Under the pieces are notes generated by a model. It saw nothing but the letters and a program-made list of their open reading frames with translations, was not told where the DNA came from and ran no database searches. This document shows, piece after piece, positions 50,444 through 62,131 of a stretch of 64,000 nucleotides of DNA. The stretch lies in NCBI GenBank assembly GCA_033063855.1, contig CP093831.1, forward strand, positions 9,486,001 to 9,550,000. Direction: 5' to 3'. The stretch comes from Smittia aterrima (taxonomy: Eukaryota > Arthropoda > Insecta > Diptera > Chironomidae). The translations under genes and the position numbers were made by a program. Position 1 is the first letter of the stretch; each line of letters starts with the position of its first letter.

Positions 50444-51206
50444 TTAATCGTCGAGACCATCAGATGAGTCGCTATCATAAGCTCTTGAAGACTTGATGGT
50501 TTTACTCTTATTTTCGAAGGTCTGACGTTTCTTGTTGTCAGGTGGGGTGAGCAAGTCGCCGTTGTAATCGATCGCTCCTGATTGTGCAATGCGCCATTCC
50601 ATCATCTCCGTGCTGAAGTCATCGCAGTTACCCAAGTCTGTGAATCCAACGATGTAATCTTTTGTTTTGCTGTCTTTTATTAATGCAATGCTTGGTATGA
50701 CTTTAATGCGAAGGCGTTGTGTGAGGAAAGGACATTTCTCTGCGTTGACTTTACAGAAACGAGCCTCGATATGTTTAGAAGCAAGAATTCTTAGATGCTT
50801 GTCCACGATTTTACAACGCTCGGCTACGTCACGATAAAAGTGACAAACGACTAAAAGAATCAAAATGTTAAGAAGACATGATTCATGGCCAATATTGATT
50901 TTCTTACTGTTCTCCGACTTCTTTGATACTTCAAAGAACTCTTTTTCGTCTACGAGCTCAGTGTATTCGCCATGTCCCTAAAATGGAAACGTAAGAATAT
51001 TTTAATTGAATTTTGACTGCTCATCATGTTTTCTTCTTTACATTTTGCTTCCATTGAACCATTTTTTCCTGACGTTGCTTCATTTCTTTTAAACGACGGT
51101 CTCGGATTGCTTCGATGTCATCGCCGCCAAGGTTATCGAGTCGATCAATCTCACTATCGAGTTGCTTCTCCAACTGCTTTGCTGCTGATACAAGTATTTG
51201 TTCCAT
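50444..51206 (-). CDS. TXNDC9: Thioredoxin domain-containing protein 9 (phosducin-like)
   Basis: Three exons, complement of 50444-50850, 50908-50977 and 51042-51206, give 213 aa (human TXNDC9 is 226). An N-terminal helical segment (MEQILVSAAKQLEKQL, residues 1-55) precedes a thioredoxin-like fold (about 75-170) with the family signature VCHFYRD and RCKIVDKHL. The usual CxxC redox pair is absent, as expected for the phosducin-like group. It ends in a Ser/Asp-rich acidic tail (SDSSDGLDD). In the family the protein binds the cytosolic chaperonin CCT and modulates actin/tubulin folding. An acceptor just 5' of the ATG suggests a spliced 5' leader. It is divergent with prefoldin subunit 4 (341 bp apart). 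Confidence 0.96.
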
Positions 51207-51547
51207 GATCTGGAAAAACAAGATTCAGGAGGAAACATGAAAATAAATTTGCATCAAAATGACATAAAATTAGTCGCAATTCAAATTATTCCATCAGCTT
51301 TAGTTGAACAACGACTGAAATTTTATTCTTACTTACTTTTTAGATTGATTACGATGGTATTTCCGGTATAATTATATCAAAATTTAGTTTAGAAGAATCT
51401 TGTTGGTTGGTTACAAAACTTTTATTGAAAACGCCCAAGATCAAATGAACGCCCCCAATTGAACTTTTGGCTACGTAGTTCTGAACAAAGCATCCGCAAA
51501 AGAATTTTGAATTTTTTAAATTAAAGATAAATTCCTACATTTGCACA
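51207..51547. promoter_or_regulatory. Divergent promoter region, TXNDC9 / prefoldin 4
   Basis: 341 bp separate the two start codons. No TATA box is in a clear position for either gene, as is common for housekeeping genes. Both 5' leaders must fit in this interval, so shared regulation is likely. Confidence 0.5.
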
Positions 51548-52082
51548 ATGGCCGCAGTTGAATCAAAAGGATTAACAAATTTCCAACCCGTGAGTTTATG
51601 TTGGAATTGGAAAATAGTTTTAATCTTGTCGATTTATTTCTATAATCGATTAAATAAAATCAGATTTTCATAAACATGCTGAAATTTTTGTTTCCTTTTA
51701 GGATCCTGACGCAGATGTTCAGATCACATTCGATGATCAGATGAGAATCAATCAGTTTGCTAATCACGTCGCGAAAATTGAAGATCTCAAAGAGGATTTG
51801 AAGATTAAGCAAAATGATCTCACCAACATCGAAGAGGCGATTGAAGAAATTGAGTTGGTTGACGACGAGCAAATTCAATTCCTGATCGGCGAGGTTTTCA
51901 TTTACAACAATCTCGAGAAGACTCAAACACTTTTGCAGGAAACAAAGGAGAAGAAAGTCGAGGAGATCAAAGGAATCGAGAATAAAATTGAAGAGATTCA
52001 AGTGGTCATGTCGAAGTTGAAAGCAGAATTATACGGAAAGTTCGGTCAAAAGAACATTTACCTCGAAAACGAAGAAGATTAA
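51548..52082 (+). CDS. Pfdn4: Prefoldin subunit 4
   Basis: Two exons, 51548-51589 and 51702-52082, give 140 aa starting MAAVESKGLTNFQP. This is the beta-class prefoldin layout: N-terminal coiled coil (about 30-65, from DQMRINQFANHVAKI), a short beta hairpin region (IQFLIGEVFIYN), and a C-terminal coiled coil (about 85-125) with an acidic end (ENEED). Prefoldin is the hexameric cytosolic co-chaperone that hands actin and tubulin to CCT. A polyadenylation signal AATAAA lies at 52120-52125, 38 bp after the stop. KLHL18 ends 180 bp downstream in convergent orientation. Confidence 0.97.
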
Positions 52083-52119
52083 AACTCCACAAATCTGTAT
52101 TTATTAACATTTTCTTTTC

Positions 52120-52125
52120 AATAAA
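52120..52125 (+). terminator. Polyadenylation signal of prefoldin 4
   Basis: AATAAA 38 bp downstream of the stop codon, in the short gap before the convergent KLHL18 gene. Confidence 0.7.
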
Positions 52126-52261
52126 CTTTCGAGTTCACACAAATTAAATTTTTGCAATGGAAAATATTTGATAAAGTGATGAGAGTAAGTCCTTTTGACC
52201 AGAGAAACGTTTTTATCACTAAGATTAAATTTTGAGATTCGAGCTAAAGCTCTTGGAAGTC

Positions 52262-54136
52262 TTAATTGGGCAAGACTGCTGCTCCTACGCCTCCCCCATG
52301 CCACTTCATACTCCCAACGAAATTCCAATTATCAAGCAAAGGATCATAAACTTCGACAGTTGACAAGTTTGATTCTCCATCGTAGCCACCGATTGCGTAG
52401 AGCTTTCCCATGTTAGCTGTCAAAGCCACACGAGATCGCTTAACATTCATTGGTGCAATTTGCTTCCATTCGTCGTAATTCGGATCATAAACTTCAACTG
52501 ACCGAAGAAATGATGATCCATCGTAGCCACCGCAAGCGAAAAGTTTTCCATTGAGCGTTGCAACGCCAAGACGACATCGTCTACTGAGCATTGACTTCAC
52601 CTTTGTCCAAGTGTCTGTAGTTGGATCGTAGCGTTCGACAGAATCAAAAATTGAGAGCCCATCATGGCCCCCTAAAGCGTAAACAAATCCACGAAGCGCA
52701 GACACACCCCCAGCTGATCGATAGCGCATCATTGGCGCAACTTTCTTCCAAATATCAGTTTTTGGACAATAGCTAAAAGTGAAACGAATTTAGTAACTGA
52801 CATGACCAAATAAATTTTTGCAACTAACCATTCAACGGTTGAAAGCGACGTGATTCCATCATAGCCTCCGCAAACATAAATAAATTCGTCCAATGCTGCA
52901 ACGCCAACTGCCGATCGTTTGCACATCATCGTTTTACCTTGACTCCATTTCTTCGTTTCGGGATCAAACACTTCAACTGTTGAAAGTCTTTCTTGCCCAT
53001 TAAACCCTCCGAATGCAAAAAGTTTTCCATGAAGAACAGCAACGCCAACTCGCGATCGAAGCATTGACATTGCTTGTCCCATTCTCCATTCATCTTTCTC
53101 TGGATCGTAAATCTCAACTGTTGAGACAGCATCCCCTGACTTTGTCAATCCCCCAACTGCATAAATTTGTCCTTGAACGTAGTCGTTTCCTCTAGGTCTC
53201 GTTCGATAACTTTGTAGAAGATCACGACGCTCTGGCATTAAATGATAATCCTTCGCTTCATCGAGAAGATCACGACATTGATGCGAAGTTCTTATTAATT
53301 CTTCTGTTGCAACTGAGTCGGCGAGAAATTGTGGCGATAACAATGGAAGCCTTATTTTCGATAAAACTTCAGGAAGCAGTTCGGATCGCTCTTGTTCGTT
53401 GTATTTGACCCATCGGATTGCAGCATCGAAAATGATTTCTTCGCTAGCGCAATTGATCTCATCTCTTCGAATTATTTCAATGAGATCAGCAAAGGAGAGT
53501 TGGAGAAATTCTTCGGAAGTGGAAATGCTGGCGAATTTACAATTTATGAACTTGTCAGCTGATGAGACCAGATGCGAGTGAGCCAAAGTATCAGCGAAGT
53601 TGCGAATGCCGAGGACATTTTGAGGATGGAACCTTGAAAACAGAAAATTTAAATTACGGTGCCAACTGGATCTTAATTAAACTCACTTTTGAATTAAGAA
53701 CTGAGCACAGGCATCTCGAACTTTGTTTAATTGAAGGAACGAAGCACCAATCATGATTGATTGACAATTGGCTGTGTCGATTCGAACGCATCCTGAATAC
53801 GCAAAATTAATTAAATGTTCCAGCGCAGTTGCATCAATTTCCTTTAATTCGATTTCTTTCTTAGAGTACTCCGCATAATCTTGAGAGAACATGGCATTGA
53901 AGAATGGAATTTGGGAAGCAAGAATAACGCGATGAGCTGAGAACGTTTCATTATCGACCTAAGACAAACGATTGTTGTTATGAAAAAGATTGTTTTCCTA
54001 GAAACCCTTGAAAATCTGGTGAACTCACCTTTAAAATTATATCACATAGTCTTCCTTGACGTCTAATCTCTCTTAAAACACTTAGAGACTCGGCAAAGAG
54101 ATCTTCTTCTCTGTATATTGTGTAGTCTTCGTCCAT
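52262..54136 (-). CDS. KLHL18: Kelch-like protein 18 (BTB-BACK-Kelch)
   Basis: Four exons, complement of 52262-52772, 52829-53632, 53687-53958 and 54029-54136, give 564 aa starting MDEDYTIYREEDLF. A BTB domain (about 25-125, with FSAHRVILASQIPFF) is followed by a BACK domain (about 130-235) and six kelch repeats (about 280-560) with the GG pairs and YDP..W spacing of each blade (for example YAVGGLTKSGD, FAFGGFNGQ, YVCGGYDG, YALGGHDG, FACGGYDG, YAIGGYDG). The C-terminus WHGGGVGAAVLP is typical of KLHL18. In the family it is a CUL3 ubiquitin-ligase substrate adaptor; mammalian KLHL18 targets Aurora A. Length matches the family (574 in human). It is divergent with FIBP. Confidence 0.96.
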
Positions 54137-54307
54137 TTTCAATTAATAATAATTTTGTTTTGCAACTTTTTGATTGCAAGAATTCGCTTCAACTAAGGGT
54201 TCGTTCGAAGAAAATGTTACACAAATGTTTCGCTTCACAAAGAGGGGTTCAATTAAAAGTTACAAACCAAAAAAGTTTCTGAAAATTTCTTGATCAAAAG
54301 CTCCGCA
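54137..54307. promoter_or_regulatory. Divergent promoter region, KLHL18 / FIBP
   Basis: Only 171 bp separate the two start codons, so the core promoters and 5' leaders of both genes share this interval. No TATA box is obvious. Confidence 0.55.
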
Positions 54308-55539
54308 ATGAATCACATCCACGACTTTTATAATGTCGATGTCTTCATAACTAATTACATCTATGTCGACGCAGAGATATTTGCTTGTTGGTTGGAAGGA
54401 TTGTCACCGTAAGGAAGTGTTTTAACTTGAAAATGTTTGATTTACATGTTTGTTTACATTTTTTGGTTCATTCTTTTAGAACTGAAGCGACTCAAAGGCA
54501 GAAGAAGAAAGTTTCAGCGGATATTTCGCTTGAACTGATAGCGTCAGATGTCTTGGATCATTACCGAACATATTCACATCTTGAGAAGTTTCTAGACGCA
54601 CCACAGAAATTAGACTCCTCGATCAGCTTCCAACTTGAAAAGGCATCAAAAATGCACATCATCGACCAGTATTACTCGTTAGATGATTACGTTTGTCGTG
54701 AGCTGCTGGGAAAGAAGTTATCTTCAAAATACAGAAAAGACCTTGACGAGATAAGCGAAAAGACAATGATTAAGCTGAAAAGCTGTCGACGACAATTTGA
54801 CAATATCAAGCGGATCATGAAATGTATTGACGAAGCCCTACCATCGAGTTCGTTGCTGAAAACAATCCAACGAGAGTTTTTGTTGTCAGAAGACTTAGCA
54901 AGGAAATATTGTGCAATTGTTTTCCTCGCTAATCAACGCTTTGAGTTATCGAAGAAAAAGCTTTTCTACTTGAGCTTCCGTGATTTCTTTGAATGCGCGA
55001 ACAGCATCATGAACTACTGGACCTACTGCTATCAACATTCGCAAGAAATGGAAGAAGAATTTGACAAGGAGTTTCTTTTAGACCTCCGAGAACTTCGTTG
55101 TCTCTTCGATAAAGAACGAGAGATCAAGCAGTGAGTTGTCATTTAAATTGAAAATGTCATCCAAATCATTGATTTTTTTTTGTTTCACAGCTTAGTCCTG
55201 ATTCGACTGAAAGACTCTCTGTTGGAGAGAGCATACCAAGAAATTGACATCAACTTCAAGAACTATTGGCGCTCAATCATTACAATCGCTACAAACATTA
55301 ATCGATCTCGTGAGCTCCGTAACTTCTTCCTCGAGCTAACAGAGAAGCTCATTGAGCCGTGGAAAATGAACAACTGGAGCGAAACCCAAGTCAAAGATTT
55401 CCTCGGAGCTATAACAAAATGTGTACTCGACCTGCAATCGTACGGACATGGCCAAACGAGTGGAGCAGAAATTCGATGCCTTTGGGATCGCTACATGAAT
55501 GTACTCAATGTTTGTCTCGTGAGAATGTTCCACAACTGA
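54308..55539 (+). CDS. FIBP: FGF1 intracellular-binding protein homologue
   Basis: Three exons, 54308-54408, 54480-55130 and 55191-55539, give 366 aa (human FIBP 357-364). Family blocks visible: an N-terminal segment with VDAEIFACWLEGLSP; DHYRTYSHLEKFLDAPQKL; YYSLDDYVCRELLGKKLSSK; LKSCRRQFDNIKRIMK; FLLSEDLARKYCAIVFLAN; KKLFYLSFRDFFECA; and the C-terminal LWDRYMNVLNVCLVRMFHN. In vertebrates FIBP binds internalised acidic FGF and is linked to overgrowth; the biochemical activity is unclear. The start at 54308 is the first ATG giving the family N-terminus; the codon-phase joins (2, 2) agree. Confidence 0.96.
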
Positions 55540-58500
55540 CAGGCAATGCTCGCTTCATCCTGTGACGACCTCAACAAAAAGCTGTCGTCCCCGTTTCCCA
55601 AAAATGTCCTTGCACTGTCCTTGTCAAAATGAGAAGGAATTAATCATTCACCGCAAATGTAAATGACAAATTGTTAATAGAGACTTATTATTTCGTTATT
55701 ATGCTGCCGACTCGCGTGTGAATGTCAACGAAATTCCTTTATCCTCTTCCCCCCAGTGACCTAATTCTCCGAAAAATCTTTCGCACACTTGCACAAAATC
55801 TACTCCCACCCTTTCCTGAAAAGACGAACTTTTAAAAGCTCAGGAGATTCCATTACCATCCTTCCGTTTCGTAACTTCAACGCGAGTCATTAGAAATGTT
55901 AACTTAAAAAGCTTTTTATGTTTTCTAAAAGGTTTCAACCAAGTACTTGCGAAATGGCACAGGAAACTTAAACATTTTCACAGAAAATTGGATCATAGTT
56001 TAAATGCAATAAAAGTTCTTCTTTAGTTTTGGAATAGAAAAGCAGAAACGAGCCTGATGTTTATTGAATTGATGCTCGAGACAGTTGGCGCCTTCTTGAT
56101 GTGCTTTCTCAATTTGCCTTCACATCATCTTCAACAAGAATTATTTTATGAGCTTGAGATAGAAGCGTGTCGAATTAGATTTAGTTCTAGAACCGCCGAC
56201 TCATACAATTGCCGATGAAAAGAGCGGAAAATAAATCGACAAATCAGGAATTTTCTGGCAGCTCGCACTGAAACTATCAGCAAAACACTCGTCACCAATC
56301 GAATGTTGATTTTGAATGGGGAAAAAGGAGAAGTCGTTGGCATCACTTCGACAATAAATCAGAGTCTGAAGTAGACGAAATCGATTGCAATTAGTGGACG
56401 GTTTCCTTTTTTTGCGGTGACGTCTTTTGTGCTTCACATTCGCGGAAAATCGATGCAACCTGCAACGAACTGCGAGAGTTCAACGATTGTTTTTATTGTG
56501 TTAGAATAACCACAGAAAACTGAAATATTGCGCAAATCCTTTAACTTTTAGTTACATTGGTCAACTTCGCTCGCTTTGTAGTCATCAACTGATGAAACTT
56601 GTTGAATGAACTTTGATTCATTCATTGGAGAAAGTGTTTAGTCTGCGCCTCGATGACACGTGAATTCGCGGCATTACCATGCAATTTTAATTGCTTTTTA
56701 TATCAATTAGAGGCACGACTTCTTTCCGCTTGAAAGCTCATTTTACGACACTACCACAACTACGTTGCCAACTTTTCCGCTTTTCTCGTGGAATTTGACA
56801 AAAATCATTGCACGATTAGTGGTTGAAAAGTTTATTTTTATTGTGTATTTCTCGATGTGGCAACACGAATCCCAAACCACCCTCGCTCGTTTGGGGTGGG
56901 AAAAGCTCTCACATTACAACCGATGTTGAAGGGAAAACAAAAATCTTCGGCTGCTCGAATGTATGCGTGCGTCTTTCTAACGTTGCGAAAAGCACAAAAT
57001 TCAGTCGACAAGGAACTACAACTGAAATCGGACGCGTTTCTATCGGAGATCGTAAAAAAAGTTTTTGCTGTCAATCCGTTGACTTTGAAGAAGTTTATTT
57101 CACCCGTGAAGTTCTCGAAATGGAATAGTTTTAAAGTAATTAAGAAACACAAATTTTGGTTACTTTGAGCTCTTAATTATTTTTGCGACGAAACACAAAT
57201 TTTCTTGTGAGGAATTAGTTTCCGGGCGGATTAGAATTTACAGTTTTAAGCTCACTCTGCTCTCCCTTTTTGGTATTTTAAAACTCGTCAGGGTTTCACT
57301 TAAGCCTTTCACTCCCTCGGTGCCTAAAGCTCACGGTATAACAAATGTTGAAGTGAAAGGGGAAATTTTCAATGTAGAGTTGAGTTTATAAAAAATGAAA
57401 CTCCGCTTTTTCTCCATCATCGAGGGATTTTCATCTGAACCAAAGGGAAAAGTTTTGCTTACAAACACACAAAATTATGAAGTGTAGCGATATTTTCCAT
57501 TATCGCAATTGGATTTTCTTTTCAACTCTTATCTGGGAAAATTTTATCAAAACTTTTCTCCTTCTTTCGGATGTGCGTGGCGTTGAGAGTTTTCTCTTCG
57601 ATAACTTCGTCGATGACTTTAGACTGAAAGGTCATTGGCGGAACGAAGTTTTTGGAAGTAAAAATAGATCGCAAACGCGAGTAAAATGATTTAAAGACTT
57701 TAATAAGATCAAAGCTAGAAGGTTTGGTTAAAGGCAATAACTGACAATTTATTATCATCTAACTGGACGTTAGCAGACTGCTGAAGATGGATAGACAAGA
57801 GATCTAAAAATAGTTTAATTGCGATGTACAATGGAACGAAGCTTGAGCGTTTGCTGGACAGAATCGAGAGTAAATGAGAAAGTTTATTTGATGATTCATC
57901 GTTTGGAAAATTTTAATTAAAAAGTTAAAGAATTTATTTCAACCTAAGCTTTCAAGTGTTTATCAAACTTTTAAAGTTTTTAAGCTTTCCTTCTCCTATC
58001 TCAGCTTAATTTATGCTCGACGCCCATTTCAGCGGTCAGTAAAGAATTACAAAAACGTTCTCCTTCCACCTCCACAGTGGCCGGCATAAGAGAAAGGGTT
58101 AAGAGGATAATTGAGGGCGGCTTATCATGTAATTACATTAATAACGGCAAGGAAAAAGTACGAGAGTGAAACGAGCTTTAATGGCTTCGAGCAAACGAAC
58201 GAAAAGGACATAAAGTCGAGTGCTCTTTTATGAAAAAATATTTTTTTATCGCGAACGACAAGTGAGCCTCGACAATTGTTGTGCGATATTTCACTTTTAA
58301 ATTGTGATTTCATGCAGACAACAATAAACTCAAATGTTTACTTGTCCTCCGATGCATGCAATGTGCTTAGGATAAGAATTTATTTATACAATTTTCGCTC
58401 CTTCCGGAGAAAATATTTATACTGTCGTTTTTAGTGTAAAATCGTGGCTAAAGAAAGCACAAAAGGGAGAGACGCTGGGAGGTTTTCACGCCCTGAAAAT

Positions 58501-58898
58501 GCCTTGTCGAACACAAAAGGAAGTTCTTCGTGTTTGAAATCCTCGTTCGATTGCCAAATATTTTTCCTTTATCGAATCGTCACGACGTCTCCCAATGAAT
58601 TTTCATTTCCTTTTTTCATTCCCCGTCGAAACATTCCTCGTTTATCGTTTTCTTTGGTATTTTAGCGGCTTACGAACCCAAAAACAGACTCAAAGTAATG
58701 ATATAAGATATCAATAAACACAAGAAAAGTGTTGAGAAGTGGCGTTTAAAAAGAAATTGATGATTGCGTGAACGAGGTTGTTGTTAACACGAAAAGGAAA
58801 TTGAAGATGACAAGAAGGTCATGTGATTGTTAAGACAGAAAATTCCTGAATTATCTTCGATTCTCAGCTTTTGACGTAAAGAAGAAGTTAATCGCATC
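55540..58898. other. Gene-free stretch 3' of FIBP
   Basis: No supported gene. Three overlapping frames around 56.82-57.17 kb are open on both strands, but none shows a domain, a convincing start or splice partners. The right end may be the promoter of the plus-strand exons that follow. Confidence 0.5.
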
Positions 58899-59264
58899 AT
58901 GCAGTTCGTTACGCACATCAACCCAAGGTAGATTAACTTTCTTTTGCTTTGCAAAGATTTTTCTTTAATTCTTGAGAGAGAATTTCCTTTTACATTTGCT
59001 TTTTTATTCTTTAGTTTGATGGAGTCTCAGAGTGGACATCATCCGGGACATCATGGGCACTCAGCTCCCCATCATAATTCTACACTTCCTCATCATGTTC
59101 ATGTGGGAGGGAATGCAAGTCATCATCAAATCAATCTGGACAACCATTCGCATAATCCCCAACATTCTTCGTCGCACCATCATCAATCGCATTCCAAACA
59201 CAAAACACACGAAGCGGTCGACACGCATAAGACTCACTCAAGTCATCATCACCATCATCATCAT
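58899..59264 (+). CDS. Candidate first exons encoding a His-rich N-terminus
   Basis: A small exon 58899-58927 (MQFVTHINP, donor AAG|GTAGAT) can join exon 59015-59264 in phase (AG|T). Together they code 93 residues, about a third of them histidine, ending in a run of seven His at a strong GTAAGT donor in phase 0. If the first mini-exon is not real, the frame can start at MESQSGHH (59019). Histidine-rich, low-complexity N-termini are common in dipteran neuronal and regulatory proteins. The rest of the gene would lie beyond the window. I do not recognise the gene. Confidence 0.45.
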
Positions 59265-59987
59265 GTAAGTAGAAAAATTCACTCTCAAAAAAGCTGCATC
59301 GGAATTTTTGGGTTCGATGCTGATAACTTTTTTTTTTCACTGAGAAAGGGGAAAATCTTCAATGGAAAATCCAAAGAGTTTGATGCGATTGCGCGAGAAA
59401 AACAAAAACGAGATCATTGGAAAATTGTCTTTGGCTTTCTAAATAAAGTCTCAGATTTATGACTTTTGAATAATTTTCCGATCTAATCAAATCAGTTTGC
59501 GCAATAATCCAGTGTCGCTGATGATTGAGTCATTAAATTTAATGTATCTGCATGTCGTTTAATGTCATTCGATGAAAATGAATTTAAATTAGAGAAAATG
59601 TCGAGGAAAATTATTTTGAATTAAAGGAAAATGAACATTAATCCTGCAATCGTCCAGTGCCAAGAAAATTATTCTCTTGATCGTTCGACTTTTGACTGGA
59701 GCGTCTCGTCTAGTACTACGAACGAAGTTTGAACCTCAACAAACTTCTTCTTTACAGCTCAGTCCGCTTCAGTCCCTCGGAAATCATCAGACCGGTGACT
59801 TGTGATCGCGCTCCGCATAAAATTTGAAAGCAAGAAAAAAATAAAAAAATAAGCAAATTAAAAAATTCAGAAAAAAGATTCCGATGGTTTAAGAAGGAAA
59901 AAGAGCTTTGAAGAGAGATTAAAGTGAGAGAAGAAGAAAAATTTCTTGTGACGCTGCGGAATTGTTTTTTATGAGAAATCCATCAAA
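59265..59987. other. Intronic or leader region with initiator-like site
   Basis: An initiator-like CTCAGTCC at 59758-59765 is followed at about +29 by AGACC, close to a downstream promoter element but one base off the strict spacing. It could be the start site for the exon beginning at 59988. The rest shows no features. Confidence 0.3.
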
Positions 59988-60068
59988 ATGAGTTTAATTA
60001 TCGAAAATAATAATCGTCATGAGCACAACGGCAACAGCAATGGAAACGGAATAACAATTGATCAGATC
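59988..60068 (+). CDS. Candidate alternative first exon, Asn/Gly-rich
   Basis: ATG at 59988 opens 27 codons beginning MSLIIENNNRHEHNG and ending TIDQI at a strong donor (ATC|GTAAGTC), phase 0. A six-codon upstream reading frame (59971-59991) overlaps the start as AATGA, which could regulate translation. The same end phase as the two other candidate first exons suggests alternative promoters of one downstream gene. Product not recognised. Confidence 0.45.
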
Positions 60069-62107
60069 GTAAGTCTCCAACTTTTCTTAATGGACGCGGC
60101 GTCGCGATCTCACTTTTTTTCGCGGTGCTAATTGTACAAGAGACTCATGTTAGTCGATCGGTTGAAGTCACACTATTTATGGCGTGCGATCGAATTTCGT
60201 ATCTCGCCGAAACCAGCGAAGTTATGTACATGAGAAACGCAACATAATATCGTCGTCAAATCATTAGCATATCGTTCGTTTTGCGTATTAGTTTCTTCAG
60301 GTACAGAAGTCATAAAGTTTATTACGCGGATTCCCAAATGCTCTGACTCATAAATTTATTCTTTTAAGAAAATGTTCTATTGAAATGTTTTCAGAAATTC
60401 TTTGGGCAATTATTGTTCTTTTCAATTTTTCCCAACGATTTCTTCACCATTTTCGATCTCTCTCTCTCTCTTTCTTCAGTTCCCCATCGCGGGCATTATT
60501 CCGCGGGGCGATGTGGAGAAGAAAACGCGAGCAAAATAATAAAAAAAAACAAGAAGGGAAGACGAAGAAAGAGAATGAAAATGAATTTCGAAAGGAAAGA
60601 ATGAGAAATTGTTGATTACAAACAAACTCCGGTTGCGTTGAAGTTAAATCGTCGACGAATTGATGAATTGTCGGCTGGGAGATTACTTCTGAGTGAGTCA
60701 TAGATCCAATGACCTCTACGCGTTGACTTTTAACTCTTAAGCTGAGAAGGGCTTCTTTTAAACAATCTAAGGAAGCGAATCATTCAACAACGGAAGAATA
60801 TTAAAAATGTTTATGAAGAGTCACTTGAAACTTAAACTTATAAACAAAGAAAGAATCTCAGTATCGAGTTCCATTCTCTGAACTCAATTAACTAACGCAG
60901 TGCAGATCGAAGTTGTGCCGGAAAAGCGATTTAAAAATTATAATCAAATATTCAATTGAAAAGAGATAGCAGAGAAATTCTCGTCTCATGTTACGAAAAC
61001 AAATCTTCAAACTGCGACGCAAGCTGTGAGCGCACAGCATTCCAATTAGAATCTCGGCTACGAGCAAAGGGGAAAAATATTCGATTTCCAATAGATCACC
61101 TTCGGGTCGTTGCCATAAATCTAAAAAAAGTGCATAAAACCGCAGAATAAATCTCGTGTTTCTGGCAACCCGCAGAATTCCGAAGCCATCATCGTATGTG
61201 GAACTAAATACGCGTTCCAGTTCGATAAGTTTCGGCTGGATTTGAGCGCAATTTTTATATCACTTTTGGTGGAATGAAACACAGTCTCGCTCGAACTCTG
61301 TTCAATTCCAATTCTCGACTTCCACGACGATCTTGCAGTCGAAGTCGCGTCGGATTGCAGCACAGATGTGAAGACGAGCGAGAGAGCGAGGGAAAATTGA
61401 ATTTAATTTAAGTGAAAAAAAGGGGCGAAAAGAAGAAATTCCTCGAGAGACAAGACGAGTCAGAATCAAATAAGAACTTGCTTGAGCGCACTTAAGAACG
61501 AAACTACAAAGAGAAACGAAATTTTTTGTTAAATTTAGAATTTCAAAGAAAGAACATTATTCTCGCTGAGCAGAAAAAAATCGATTTTAAGTGCTTGAAA
61601 ATCTTCTAGGAAGGAAATCGGGTCAAAAAAATTGAAAAGAAGTTATCGCTTAAAGGTGTGAAGTCTTACAAACGACTTTTTGATTGAAGGGTTAATAATT
61701 TGAAAGATAAGATCGCACAACAATTTTTGTTTTATCGATCGATTCTAGTGTGGAATGGAGGCCAACTTGAGGGTGGAATAGAGCCAGCGAGCGTGTGCAA
61801 TAGTTAGTAGTGCAATTGCTTTCCAGACTAGAACTGCTTCGCTTTCCATTCGAAGGGAAAAGAAGATTTTTTCTCAGTTAGTGATAAGAGTCGCAAAACT
61901 TTTTCTAATGAAAATTCATTGATTTAATTGAGATTCTAGTGAATGTTTTTGATAAATCAATCAATCGAGTTGATGTTTGTTGAACTGAGTTGAAAGAAGA
62001 AGCGAGAAACTCGATTTTCAATGAAAATAGCTTTAAACCTGAAAAATCAATAGTCGATAAGTGCGAAAAAAAAATCTTGTTTAAAACTGCAAACAGCAAA
62101 GCTTCTG
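60069..62107. other. Probable intron with promoter-like right end
   Basis: No coding exon seen. An initiator-like TCAGTTAGTG lies near 61874, about 235 bp before the next candidate first exon. A CT-repeat, (TC)n, is at 60460-60475. Confidence 0.4.
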
Positions 62108-62131
62108 ATGGCCGAATCAACTCCAAAGTTG
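62108..62131 (+). CDS. Candidate alternative first exon, MAESTPKL
   Basis: ATG at 62108 codes MAESTPKL and ends at a strong donor TTG|GTGAGT in phase 0. It is preceded by a long AT-rich leader without in-frame upstream start. Very short, so chance is possible; support comes from donor quality, the initiator-like site upstream and phase agreement with the exons at 59015 and 59988. Gene body outside the window. Confidence 0.4.

Noticed and set aside
51660..52001. 113-codon minus-strand frame
   Set aside because: Antisense shadow of the prefoldin 4 coiled-coil exon.
56823..57168. Overlapping frames of about 100 codons on both strands
   Set aside because: Three competing frames in one place with no recognisable similarity; likely chance.
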